Shown here piece by piece: positions 1-6,427 of a stretch of DNA of 13,912 bases. Each line of letters begins with the position of its first letter. The first letter of the stretch is position 1. Source of the DNA: Flavobacteriia bacterium (GTDB lineage: Bacteria; Bacteroidota; Bacteroidia; Flavobacteriales; Schleiferiaceae). The position numbers were made by a program, and so were the translations under genes. The stretch is from NCBI GenBank assembly GCA_949516455.1, contig CATILC010000022.1:1-13912 (forward strand), in the 5' to 3' direction. Below the pieces are notes generated by a model. It made no database searches, was not told the origin of the DNA, and was given only the letters and a program-made list of their open reading frames with translations.

Positions 1-675
1 ATCCGCGGGCGGATCAGCAAACTGAAAGCCGACCTGAAAAAGATCGACAAGCAAATGGCCACGCAGCGGGGAAACCGCGGCGCACTGGTTCGTGTGGCGC
101 TGATCGGATACACCAATGTAGGCAAATCTACCCTGATGAACGTCCTGAGCAAGGCGTCGGTTTTCGCTGAGAACAAGTTGTTCGCCACCCTGGACACCAC
201 CGTCCGCAAGGTGGTGATCGGCAACCTGCCTTTCCTGCTGTCCGATACAGTGGGCTTCATTCGCAAACTGCCCACCCAATTGGTCGAATCCTTCAAGAGT
301 ACTTTGGACGAGGTGCGGGAAGCGGATCTGCTCTTGCATGTGCTCGACGTCTCCCATCCGGCCTTCGAGGACCATTTCCACAGTGTGCAGAAGACGATCG
401 CCGAACTGGGCGCATCAGAAAAACCCATGCTTCTTGTTTTCAATAAGGTCGATGCCTTTCGGCCGGCAGAGGTGGATGAATTCGACCTGAGCGAAACCGA
501 GGACCGATCCTATTCAAGCCTGGAAGAACTCGAGAAAAGCTGGATGGCCAAGAGCCATGAGAATGCCGTTTTCATCTCAGCCGTCAAAAAGATCCAGATC
601 GAAGAGCTTCGCAGCACGATTTTCTACCTGATCAAGGGCATCGCTGCCGATCGATACCCCAATCTCTCTTACTGA
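1..675 (+). CDS. hflX: GTPase HflX, 3' part (5' end outside window)
   Basis: HflX is a ribosome-binding GTPase that splits or rescues stalled 70S ribosomes, notably under heat stress. The reading frame is open from base 1, so the gene begins upstream and about 224 codons remain. The first codons (IRGRISKLKADL...) match the end of the helical linker that precedes the G domain in this family. The G domain is complete: P-loop GYTNVGKST at 106-132, a Thr-rich G2 stretch (FATLDTTVR), G3 DTVGF from 244, G4 NKVD at 442-453, and a G5-like ISAVKK near the end. The ATG at 55 lies inside the linker and is not the true start. The short tail after the G domain ends in TGA at 673. Identification is firm; only the N-terminal nucleotide-independent domain is missing because of the window edge. 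Confidence 0.96.
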   Translation: MRGRISKLKADLKKIDKQMATQRGNRGALVRVALIGYTNVGKSTLMNVLSKASVFAENKLFATLDTTVRKVVIGNLPFLLSDTVGFIRKLPTQLVESFKSTLDEVREADLLLHVLDVSHPAFEDHFHSVQKTIAELGASEKPMLLVFNKVDAFRPAEVDEFDLSETEDRSYSSLEELEKSWMAKSHENAVFISAVKKIQIEELRSTIFYLIKGIAADRYPNLSY

Positions 676-713
676 ATGGGCTCGAGCTGCTGTTTTGGAC
701 CGATGCTTCATCC

Positions 714-721
714 TACTTTCG
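714..721 (+). promoter_or_regulatory. Possible -7 promoter element ahead of the glycosyltransferase
   Basis: TACTTTCG differs from the Bacteroidota -7 consensus TAnnTTTG at one position. A TTTG at 694-697 lies 16 bases upstream, roughly where a -33 TTG would sit. The 65-base gap after hflX holds no clear terminator. This is a weak call, made only because the gap is long for this window. Confidence 0.3.
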
Positions 722-740
722 TACAACCAATGAAGCAGGC

Positions 741-1694
741 ATGAAGATCAGTGGATTCTCCATGGCGCGAAATGCGTCCAAGCTGTACTATCCATTGCGT
801 CATGCGATCGAATCCATATTGCCGATCTGCGATGAATTCGTGGTAGCCATTGGTTCGGGAGATGCCGATGACCGAACGCGCGAGGAAGTGGAAAAGATCG
901 GTTCAGACAAGATCCGCATCATCGACACGGTCTGGGACCTCGAGAAATACCCGCGCGGCATGGAAAATGCCCATCAGACCGACATAGCCATGAAGGCCTG
1001 CACGGGGGACTGGCTCTTTTATGTACAGGCCGATGAAGTGGTGCACGAGCGCTTCCTGCCGGTGATCGAGAACAGGTGCCAGGAGCTGCTGGCGGATCAG
1101 GAGGTGGAAGGCCTGCTCTTCGATTATATTCACTTTTATGGGGACTACGACCACCACCACGTGGGCCACGATTGGTACAAGAAAGAGATTCGCATCGTTC
1201 GGAATCTGCCCGATATGCATTCCTGGATATCTGCACAGAGCTTTCGCAGGATCCCCGATTTCGACGGACTGAATTACCGCGTAAAAGAGGGCACCCACAA
1301 ACTCAGGGTGGCTTCCTCAGGTGCCCAGATGTTCCACTACGGCTGGGTGCGGCCGCCGCATCTGATGCAGAAAAAGAAGAAATCGCTGGGCACGATCCAT
1401 CACGGTTCCCAAGCCATGGACGCTGCCTACAGGGAAAAACCCATTGCCTTTGACTACGGACCGCTCGGCCGAACCCGAAAATTCGAAGGCACTCATCCGG
1501 CGGTTCTCAAAGACTGGATCGCGCGCTTCGACTGGCAAGATCAACTGAATTACAGCTCAAAGGAGCGCGGTGGAAAACGCGAGCTCCTTCCACATGACCG
1601 GCCCAAGAGCCGTCTGATCAGCTGGATCGAACAGAATATGCTCGGAGGAAGAAGCCTGGGTGGTTTCAACAACTACATCCTTCTTGACAGGTGA
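741..1694 (+). CDS. GT2-like (GT-A fold) glycosyltransferase
   Basis: A 317-residue cytoplasmic protein with no signal peptide or membrane segment, probably transferring a sugar from a nucleotide sugar to a glycan or lipid acceptor. The N-terminus (KISGFSMARNASKLYYPL) resembles the first beta strand and loop of family 2 enzymes, followed by an acidic segment (SGDADDRTRE, about residues 39-48). The metal-binding DxD position appears as QADE at residues 96-99 (FYVQADEVVHE), a variant common in bacterial GT2 proteins. A His-rich patch (YDHHHVGHDWY) and HYGWVRPP are in the second half and may shape the acceptor site. The donor and acceptor cannot be told from sequence. It starts at ATG 741, 65 bases after hflX, and ends at TGA 1692-1694, directly abutting the stop codon of the opposing hydrolase gene. 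No other glycan genes flank it, so it looks like a lone enzyme. Confidence 0.82.
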   Translation: MKISGFSMARNASKLYYPLRHAIESILPICDEFVVAIGSGDADDRTREEVEKIGSDKIRIIDTVWDLEKYPRGMENAHQTDIAMKACTGDWLFYVQADEVVHERFLPVIENRCQELLADQEVEGLLFDYIHFYGDYDHHHVGHDWYKKEIRIVRNLPDMHSWISAQSFRRIPDFDGLNYRVKEGTHKLRVASSGAQMFHYGWVRPPHLMQKKKKSLGTIHHGSQAMDAAYREKPIAFDYGPLGRTRKFEGTHPAVLKDWIARFDWQDQLNYSSKERGGKRELLPHDRPKSRLISWIEQNMLGGRSLGGFNNYILLDR

Positions 1695-2471
1695 TCAGCC
1701 GACCGATTCCATGAAATCGCGGATCAGATCGTGCATCTGGTCTGGCTGCTCGGCCTGAACCCAATGCCCGGCGTCTGTCACGGTTTGCAACTCCATTTCG
1801 GGGAAGAAACGGTGCATTCCCGGAAGATCATCGTCCTCAATGTAGCCGGAACGGCCGCCCCGAATGAACAGTACTGGTCCGTCGAATCCTCCGCTGGGCG
1901 CAAGCTCCTCGCCCACCTTTTGCAGTTCGCGGTCGATGACCTCAAGGTGGAAGCGCCATTCAAATCCCTTTTCCTTGTCGCGACTCAGACTTTTCATCAG
2001 GAACTGACGAACGCCCCATTCCGGAATGCCTGAACGCTCGAGGAAGGCGTCGACTTCCGACCGGCTCTTCATCTGGTGGAGCGGTACGGACCGAAGTGCC
2101 TGAACGATGGTCCGATGATGGATGGGGTACTGCTTTGGGCCGATATCGACCACCACCAAGCTGCTCAGCAGATCGGGGGCCTCTGACGCCAGGCGCATGG
2201 CGGTCTTGCCGCCCATGCTGTGGCCCATCAGATGCACTCCGGAGAGCCCGTGTTCTTCCATGTAGCCCGCCACGTCTTCGGCCATATGGGCGTAGGACCA
2301 TTGTTCGCTTTTTGGAGAGCGGCCGTGGTTGCGCTGATCGATCAGATGGACCTCTCGATGCGCCGCCCAGCGACGGCCAAGACTCATCCAGTTGTCACAC
2401 ATGCCAAAGAGTCCGTGTAAGACCAAAAGGGGTGTGCCGCCCTCTCCTATGATCCTGGAGAAGAGCTTCAA
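1695..2471 (-). CDS. Alpha/beta-fold hydrolase (YbfF-like esterase family)
   Basis: A 258-residue cytoplasmic alpha/beta hydrolase, probably acting on an ester or thioester; the true substrate is unknown. Visible family marks are the oxyanion HG motif LHGLFG (residues 18-23), DQRNHGRS (45-52), the nucleophile elbow GHSMGG with Ser85, and a C-terminal catalytic His236 in DAGHW. This pattern is closest to the YbfF-type esterases. The start is a TTG codon (2471-2469) that overlaps the pdxJ stop codon in a TTGA. No in-frame ATG is nearby upstream, and the family normally begins just before a KL(x)YR(x)xGEG-type strand, so TTG is the best start. It is the second gene of a pdxJ-hydrolase operon and is likely translated by coupling to pdxJ. 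Nothing in the sequence ties its chemistry to vitamin B6. Confidence 0.88.
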   Translation of the reverse strand: MKLFSRIIGEGGTPLLVLHGLFGMCDNWMSLGRRWAAHREVHLIDQRNHGRSPKSEQWSYAHMAEDVAGYMEEHGLSGVHLMGHSMGGKTAMRLASEAPDLLSSLVVVDIGPKQYPIHHRTIVQALRSVPLHQMKSRSEVDAFLERSGIPEWGVRQFLMKSLSRDKEKGFEWRFHLEVIDRELQKVGEELAPSGGFDGPVLFIRGGRSGYIEDDDLPGMHRFFPEMELQTVTDAGHWVQAEQPDQMHDLIRDFMESVG

Positions 2472-3205
2472 CCCGCTCCCATTGCCTCAGCGAGTTCGAG
2501 CTCGCGCAGATACATCCGTATGCTGTTCTCCAATCCGAAATAAAGGGCGTCGGAGATCAAGGCATGCCCAATGGACACCTCCAACAGATCGGGCAAAGTG
2601 CCTGCGAAATACCTCAGATTGTCCAGGTCCAGGTCATGTCCTGCATTGAGTCCGATGCCGATCTTTTGAGCCTCCTCTGCGGCTTCCAAAAAAGGACGAA
2701 CCGCCGCCATTCGGTCTTTTGCGTAACCAGATGCATAAGACTCCGTGTACAACTCGATCCGATCGGCGCCCAGATCATGAGCGGCTTTCACCTGCTTGGG
2801 TTCGGCTTCCAAAAAAACGGACACCCGCATGCCTTGGGCCTTCAACCGATCGATGATGGGCCGAAGAACGGATGCCTTTCCCACGCAGTCCCAACCCGCA
2901 TTGGAGGTCAGCGCATCGGGTGGGTCTGGAACCAAAGTGACCTGCTGTGCATCCACGGATTCCACCAAATCGAGAAAGTCATCGGAGGGGTAACCTTCAA
3001 TATTGAACTCAGTGGACACCAGCGAACTCAGGTCACGGACATCCTGATAGCGAATATGACGCTCATCCGGCCGCGGATGAACCGTGATGCCCTGGGCACC
3101 AAAGGATTCACAATCCCGAGCCGCTTTCAGCAGATCGGGCACAGCTCCTCCCCGCGCATTGCGAAGGGTGGCGATCTTGTTTATGTTGACGCTCAATCGG
3201 GTCAT
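2468..3205 (-). CDS. pdxJ: Pyridoxine 5'-phosphate synthase
   Basis: PdxJ condenses 1-deoxy-D-xylulose 5-phosphate with 3-amino-2-oxopropyl phosphate to give pyridoxine 5'-phosphate, the last ring-forming step of the DXP-dependent vitamin B6 pathway, in the cytoplasm. The 245-residue TIM barrel has normal length and all signature blocks: NINKIATLRNARGG (7-20), TVHPRPDERHI with catalytic His43, NIEGYPS with Glu70, VTLVPDPPDALTSNAGWD (89-106), ELYTESYA (151-158), and GLNAGHDL with His190. These match the His/Glu/His set known from E. coli PdxJ. It starts with ATG at 3205, only 34 bases from the divergent CBS gene, and overlaps the following hydrolase by 4 bases. A perfect -7 element lies 7 bases before the start codon, so its transcript should have an almost absent leader. 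Confidence 0.97.
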   Translation of the reverse strand: MTRLSVNINKIATLRNARGGAVPDLLKAARDCESFGAQGITVHPRPDERHIRYQDVRDLSSLVSTEFNIEGYPSDDFLDLVESVDAQQVTLVPDPPDALTSNAGWDCVGKASVLRPIIDRLKAQGMRVSVFLEAEPKQVKAAHDLGADRIELYTESYASGYAKDRMAAVRPFLEAAEEAQKIGIGLNAGHDLDLDNLRYFAGTLPDLLEVSIGHALISDALYFGLENSIRMYLRELELAEAMGAG

Positions 3206-3212
3206 GCGGCTG

Positions 3213-3220
3213 CAAAAATA
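3213..3220 (-). promoter_or_regulatory. -7 promoter element for pdxJ
   Basis: On the minus strand this reads TATTTTTG, an exact match to the Bacteroidota -7 consensus TAnnTTTG. It ends 7 bases before the pdxJ ATG, so transcription should begin within a few bases of the start codon. I do not see a well-placed -33 TTG; the nearest lies too far upstream. Confidence 0.6.
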
Positions 3221-3227
3221 AATGGAC

Positions 3228-3235
3228 TAAGTTTG
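3228..3235 (+). promoter_or_regulatory. -7 promoter element for the CBS-NAD kinase operon
   Basis: TAAGTTTG is an exact match to TAnnTTTG and sits 4 bases before the ATG of the CBS gene. A start site a few bases downstream would fall at or inside that ATG, giving a leaderless transcript. It is 7 bases from the opposing pdxJ element, so the two polymerases would compete. No clear -33 TTG is seen. Confidence 0.55.
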
Positions 3236-3239
3236 ATCG

Positions 3240-3902
3240 ATGACCGTTCAACAACTGCTTCAGAACGATGTTCTGCCGCTCCAAATGGAGGATGCCGTTC
3301 ACTTTGCGCTTGGGCTGATGGATGAGCTCAAGGTCAGGGAGTTGCCTGTTAATTCGGGCGATATTTTTCGCGGTCTGTTGCGGGAGGATCGGCTCGAGCA
3401 GATCGCAGATGAATCGCTGAGTCTGCAATCCGCCCAACTCAACCCGGAACCACTTTTCACCGGACAGGACCGCAGCCTGCATCATGCATTGCGCATCATG
3501 CACAGCGGTGAGCTCAGTCTGTTGCCCGTACTCGATGAGAACGGACTCTATTGCGGCTATCTCTCTGCAGAACATCTGTTCCATGAACTCGGAGGCCTTT
3601 TGAGCGCAGATGTATCCGGAGGCGTTCTGGTCCTCGAGATGGCTGCCGAGGACTATCAGCTTTCTGAGATCGCCCAGATCATGGAAACCAACGACCTGAA
3701 GATCCTCAATGCAACGGTTCGGCCTGTGGAAATGAGTACGCGCATCGAGGTGATGCTCAAGACCCAGTCCCGCGATCTGAGCAGGGCCCTGCAGACACTG
3801 GCCCGTTACGAGTACAAAGTGCAGCTGGCCGAATTCGAAGATGACCGAGACCTGCAGCTTAACGAACGTTACGAAATGCTGATGAAAATGCTGGAAATAT
3901 GA
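3240..3902 (+). CDS. CBS-domain protein with C-terminal ACT-like region
   Basis: A 220-residue cytoplasmic protein that is probably a ligand sensor rather than an enzyme. Residues about 1-60 and 68-118 form a pair of CBS motifs; the second is clearer (HALRIMHSGELSLLPVLDE, then GYLSAEHLF). CBS pairs in other proteins bind AMP, ATP, NAD or S-adenosyl methionine. Residues about 128-197 show a beta-alpha-beta-beta-alpha-beta pattern (VLVLEMAAED, then a helix, LKILNATV, STRIEVMLKT, a helix, YKVQLAEF) that resembles an ACT domain, so the layout is like AcuB-type CBS-ACT proteins. A short charged helix ends the protein. It starts at ATG 3240 and overlaps the NAD kinase start by ATGA, so the two are translationally coupled. 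A role in sensing nucleotide state for NAD kinase is inference from position only. Confidence 0.85.
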   Translation: MTVQQLLQNDVLPLQMEDAVHFALGLMDELKVRELPVNSGDIFRGLLREDRLEQIADESLSLQSAQLNPEPLFTGQDRSLHHALRIMHSGELSLLPVLDENGLYCGYLSAEHLFHELGGLLSADVSGGVLVLEMAAEDYQLSEIAQIMETNDLKILNATVRPVEMSTRIEVMLKTQSRDLSRALQTLARYEYKVQLAEFEDDRDLQLNERYEMLMKMLEI

Positions 3903-4789
3903 GCCTTCAGATCGCCATTTATGCACGCGACATAAAAAAAACGTCCGTCCCCTTTCTCGAAGAACTGATGCTTCAGATCAGAAATTCGGGCGCAGGCCTC
4001 GTACTCTTTGAAGCACTGGCAGAAACCGTGGCTTCACTCGACGAAAACAGTCAAGAGATGCATGTCTTTTCCGATCATGTGCAACTGAACCGCTATGCAC
4101 CGGATTTTTTGATCACTCTGGGAGGAGATGGAACCATCCTCGAAGCAGCGACCATCGTCCGCGATGCCCGGATCCCCATCCTCGGGATCAACCTGGGCCG
4201 GCTTGGATTTCTGGCAGATGTGGCCAAGACCGAGATCAGCAGGGCCGTAAAGGCATTACTGGCAGAAGACTACGACATAGTGGAACGGAGCCTGATCGAG
4301 TTGGAGTCGGACCCGTCCGTACTTGAGATCGACTTTCCCTATGCCCTGAATGAGGTGACCACAGGGCGCAAGGATTCCACATCCATGGTGAGTGTGGACA
4401 CCTTCATCGACGGCACTTTCCTGACCACCTATTGGGCGGACGGACTCATCGTATCCACACCGACCGGAAGCACGGGGTACAGCCTGAGCTGCGGCGGTCC
4501 GATCATGATGCCTCAGTCGCGAAATTTCGTTCTCACCCCCATCGCACCGCACAACCTCAACGTTCGTCCTTTCGTGATCCCAGACAACCAGGAGATCGAA
4601 CTCATCGTGGAAAGCCGGAAACGAGAGGTGCAGATATCGATGGATTCCAGGATCTATCAGGCGCCCAGCGGCTGCTCGCTGAAACTTCGAAAGGCAGGCT
4701 TCAGCCTCGCCTCGGTGCAGCTCAAAGACCTCCCATTTTCGAGTACCCTGAGAAGCAAGTTATTCTGGGGCGTGGATCGTCGCAACTGA
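3899..4789 (+). CDS. nadK: NAD kinase
   Basis: NadK phosphorylates NAD to NADP using ATP or polyphosphate and sets the cell's NADPH supply. The 296-residue protein has the normal length and all landmarks: GGDGT at residues 75-79 with catalytic Asp77, GINLGRLGFLA, the ALNE motif (ALNEVTTGRKDSTS), and the glycine-rich ADGLIVSTPTGSTGYSLSCGGP block that forms the nucleotide site. Its start codon lies inside the CBS gene's end (ATGA at 3899-3902), so it is expressed with that gene. It is separated from the next gene by 55 bases containing a fresh promoter. Nothing is missing or truncated. Confidence 0.97.
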   Translation: MSLQIAIYARDIKKTSVPFLEELMLQIRNSGAGLVLFEALAETVASLDENSQEMHVFSDHVQLNRYAPDFLITLGGDGTILEAATIVRDARIPILGINLGRLGFLADVAKTEISRAVKALLAEDYDIVERSLIELESDPSVLEIDFPYALNEVTTGRKDSTSMVSVDTFIDGTFLTTYWADGLIVSTPTGSTGYSLSCGGPIMMPQSRNFVLTPIAPHNLNVRPFVIPDNQEIELIVESRKREVQISMDSRIYQAPSGCSLKLRKAGFSLASVQLKDLPFSSTLRSKLFWGVDRRN

Positions 4790-4824
4790 TTGATAATACG
4801 AATGTTCAAGGTGCGTTATTTCTC

Positions 4825-4832
4825 TATATTTG
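4825..4832 (+). promoter_or_regulatory. -7 promoter element for the DUF6089-like gene and envelope block
   Basis: TATATTTG is an exact match to TAnnTTTG, lying 12 bases before the chosen ATG at 4845. A TTC at 4805-4807, 17 bases upstream, may serve as a degenerate -33 box. Because the following genes are tightly packed, this may be the main promoter for the whole run to murI. Confidence 0.6.
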
Positions 4833-4844
4833 CGCTCCTTGAAA

Positions 4845-5675
4845 ATGAAGTATTTCCCAATATCCAGGCGGCTTTTTCCGCTTCTCCTCCTCTTGTTCCC
4901 CCAGCTGCACTTCGCTCAAAACCACGAAATGGGCATGGGCGGTGGTGTGACCAATTTTCTAGGGGATGTCGGGCACTATGGGATCGCTCCCCCCCGCTCC
5001 TACTTTGGGGAATTCCACTACCGCTACACCTACCATCAGTACTACGGCCTCCGGCTGACGGGCAGCTATGGTCGGGTCGAGGCACGTGATGCATGGAGCG
5101 GACTGGAGGAAAGGCAACAGCGGAATCTCTCTTTTCGCTCCGACATCTGGGATGCCAAGGCCTTGTTCGAGGTCAATTTCTTTCGCTTTGACCCGAGAAG
5201 CTCAGACCACAACAACACCTTTTACATCTTTGGCGGGCTCGGGGTCTTTGGCTTCGAACCGCAAGCCCAGTACCAAGGCAGCTGGGTGGATCTCAGGCCA
5301 CTGGGAACCGAAGGACAGGCATCCGTGAACGAACAGGGCTTGTATGCCAAGGTCGATCTGATCTATCCATTCGGTTTCGGGTACAAACACGCATTCAACG
5401 AACACTGGCAATTCCATCTGGAATTCATGGCCCATTCGACGGCAACTGATTACCTGGACGACGTGAGCGGTCTTTATGTCAATGCGGTGGAATTGGGCGA
5501 ACTTCGCGGTCAGGTGGCTGCTGATCTGTCCGACAGAAGCCTGGTACCGCTCGATCGCTCGGGCTACGACCGCGGCAACAGCCAGACTAAAGACTGGTAT
5601 TTTTTCACTGGAGTCGGACTGGTTTGGAGATTCACCACGAATAGGGAAGTTTGTGCCGAATTTTGGGGACGATAA
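4845..5675 (+). CDS. DUF6089-like outer-membrane beta-barrel protein
   Basis: A 276-residue exported protein of unknown function. It begins with a clear signal peptide (MKYFPISRRLFPLLLLLFP..., likely cut after HFAQ or near it) and continues with alternating aromatic strands typical of an outer-membrane barrel. GGGVTNFLGDVGHYG near the mature N-terminus is the segment I associate with the DUF6089 family of Bacteroidota. Glycine-aromatic strands follow (FYIFGGLGVFGF, YPFGFGYKHAF, YFFTGVGLVWRF). I chose ATG 4845 over the in-frame TTG at 4830 because the latter overlaps the promoter element and would put charged residues before the signal peptide. It lies between nadK and uppS, as in related genomes as I recall them, and stops one base before uppS starts. 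The end is short and charged (REVCAEFWGR) rather than a terminal aromatic strand. Confidence 0.8.
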   Translation: MKYFPISRRLFPLLLLLFPQLHFAQNHEMGMGGGVTNFLGDVGHYGIAPPRSYFGEFHYRYTYHQYYGLRLTGSYGRVEARDAWSGLEERQQRNLSFRSDIWDAKALFEVNFFRFDPRSSDHNNTFYIFGGLGVFGFEPQAQYQGSWVDLRPLGTEGQASVNEQGLYAKVDLIYPFGFGYKHAFNEHWQFHLEFMAHSTATDYLDDVSGLYVNAVELGELRGQVAADLSDRSLVPLDRSGYDRGNSQTKDWYFFTGVGLVWRFTTNREVCAEFWGR

Positions 5676-5676
5676 T

Positions 5677-6426
5677 ATGAGTTCAGCCATTCAACTTGAC
5701 AAGGAGCGCATACCGAGGCACATTGCTGTGATCATGGATGGCAATGGTCGCTGGGCAAAGAAGAAAGGTATCTTCCGCTCCATCGGCCACGAAAATGGAG
5801 TGGATGCACTCCGGCGCACCTCACGGGCCTGTTCTCGACTGGGCGTGGAATTTCTGACCGTCTATGCCTTCTCCACAGAGAATTGGAACCGTCCCAAACT
5901 GGAGATCGATGCGTTGATGAGCATTCTGGTCAGTGCGCTGCGCAGTGAATTGGACATTCTCTTAGAGAACAAGATCCGTTTGAGCGCCATTGGCAACATT
6001 GAGAGCCTTCCCAAAAAATGCCAGAAAGAACTGCGCGAGGTGCACGAGAAGACCAGCGAAGATTTTGAAATGACCCTGACGCTGGCTCTGAGCTACAGCT
6101 CCAAAGACGAATTGGTCCTGGCCACCCGGAGGATCGCCGAACAGGTGAAACAAGGAAATCTCGATCCGGACAAAATCGATGAAAAGCTGATACAGGAGCA
6201 CCTTTTCACCTCAGCAATGCCCGATCCCGACCTATTGATCCGCACCAGCGGAGAACATCGGATCAGCAATTATCTGCTCTGGCAGATCGCATACTCAGAA
6301 CTGTATTTTTGCCCCAAATTGTGGCCGGATTTCAATGAGGAGGATCTTGAGTTGGCCATTGAAGAATATCAACGCAGGGAACGGCGTTTCGGAAAGATCA
6401 GTGAACAGATCAAGGCAAAAAAATAA
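5677..6426 (+). CDS. uppS: Isoprenyl transferase (undecaprenyl diphosphate synthase)
   Basis: UppS adds eight isopentenyl units in cis to farnesyl diphosphate, making the C55 carrier lipid for peptidoglycan and surface glycans. From ATG 5677 the protein is 249 residues, the usual size. Family blocks are intact: HIAVIMDGNGRWAKKKG with catalytic Asp21, GHENGVDALRR, TVYAFSTENWNRP, LALSYSSKDEL, and PDPDLLIRTSGEHRISNYLLWQIAYSELYFCP. The last covers the second pyrophosphate-binding region. The frame is open further upstream, but that extension overlaps the preceding gene and is not family-like. The start is one base after the DUF6089-like stop codon (TAATATG), and bamA starts one base after its own stop, so it is embedded in a tightly coupled envelope operon. 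Confidence 0.97.
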   Translation: MSSAIQLDKERIPRHIAVIMDGNGRWAKKKGIFRSIGHENGVDALRRTSRACSRLGVEFLTVYAFSTENWNRPKLEIDALMSILVSALRSELDILLENKIRLSAIGNIESLPKKCQKELREVHEKTSEDFEMTLTLALSYSSKDELVLATRRIAEQVKQGNLDPDKIDEKLIQEHLFTSAMPDPDLLIRTSGEHRISNYLLWQIAYSELYFCPKLWPDFNEEDLELAIEEYQRRERRFGKISEQIKAKK

Positions 6427-6427
6427 G

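Noticed and set aside
741..1694. Glycosyltransferase beside hflX as part of a capsule or defence locus
   Set aside because: No other glycan, polymer export or defence gene is near; the neighbours are housekeeping genes.
3108..3926. 272-codon minus-strand open frame across the CBS gene and into pdxJ
   Set aside because: It overlaps two well-supported genes, reads as His/Gln/Leu-rich antisense sequence, and lacks family motifs.
5476..5676. Upstream in-frame extension of uppS
   Set aside because: It lies within the DUF6089-like gene in another frame and does not resemble the family; ATG 5677 gives the normal length.
6304..6311. Exact TATTTTTG inside uppS, about 117 bases before bamA
   Set aside because: It encodes the conserved YFCP segment of UppS, so the match is explained by protein constraint; an internal bamA promoter is possible but unsupported.
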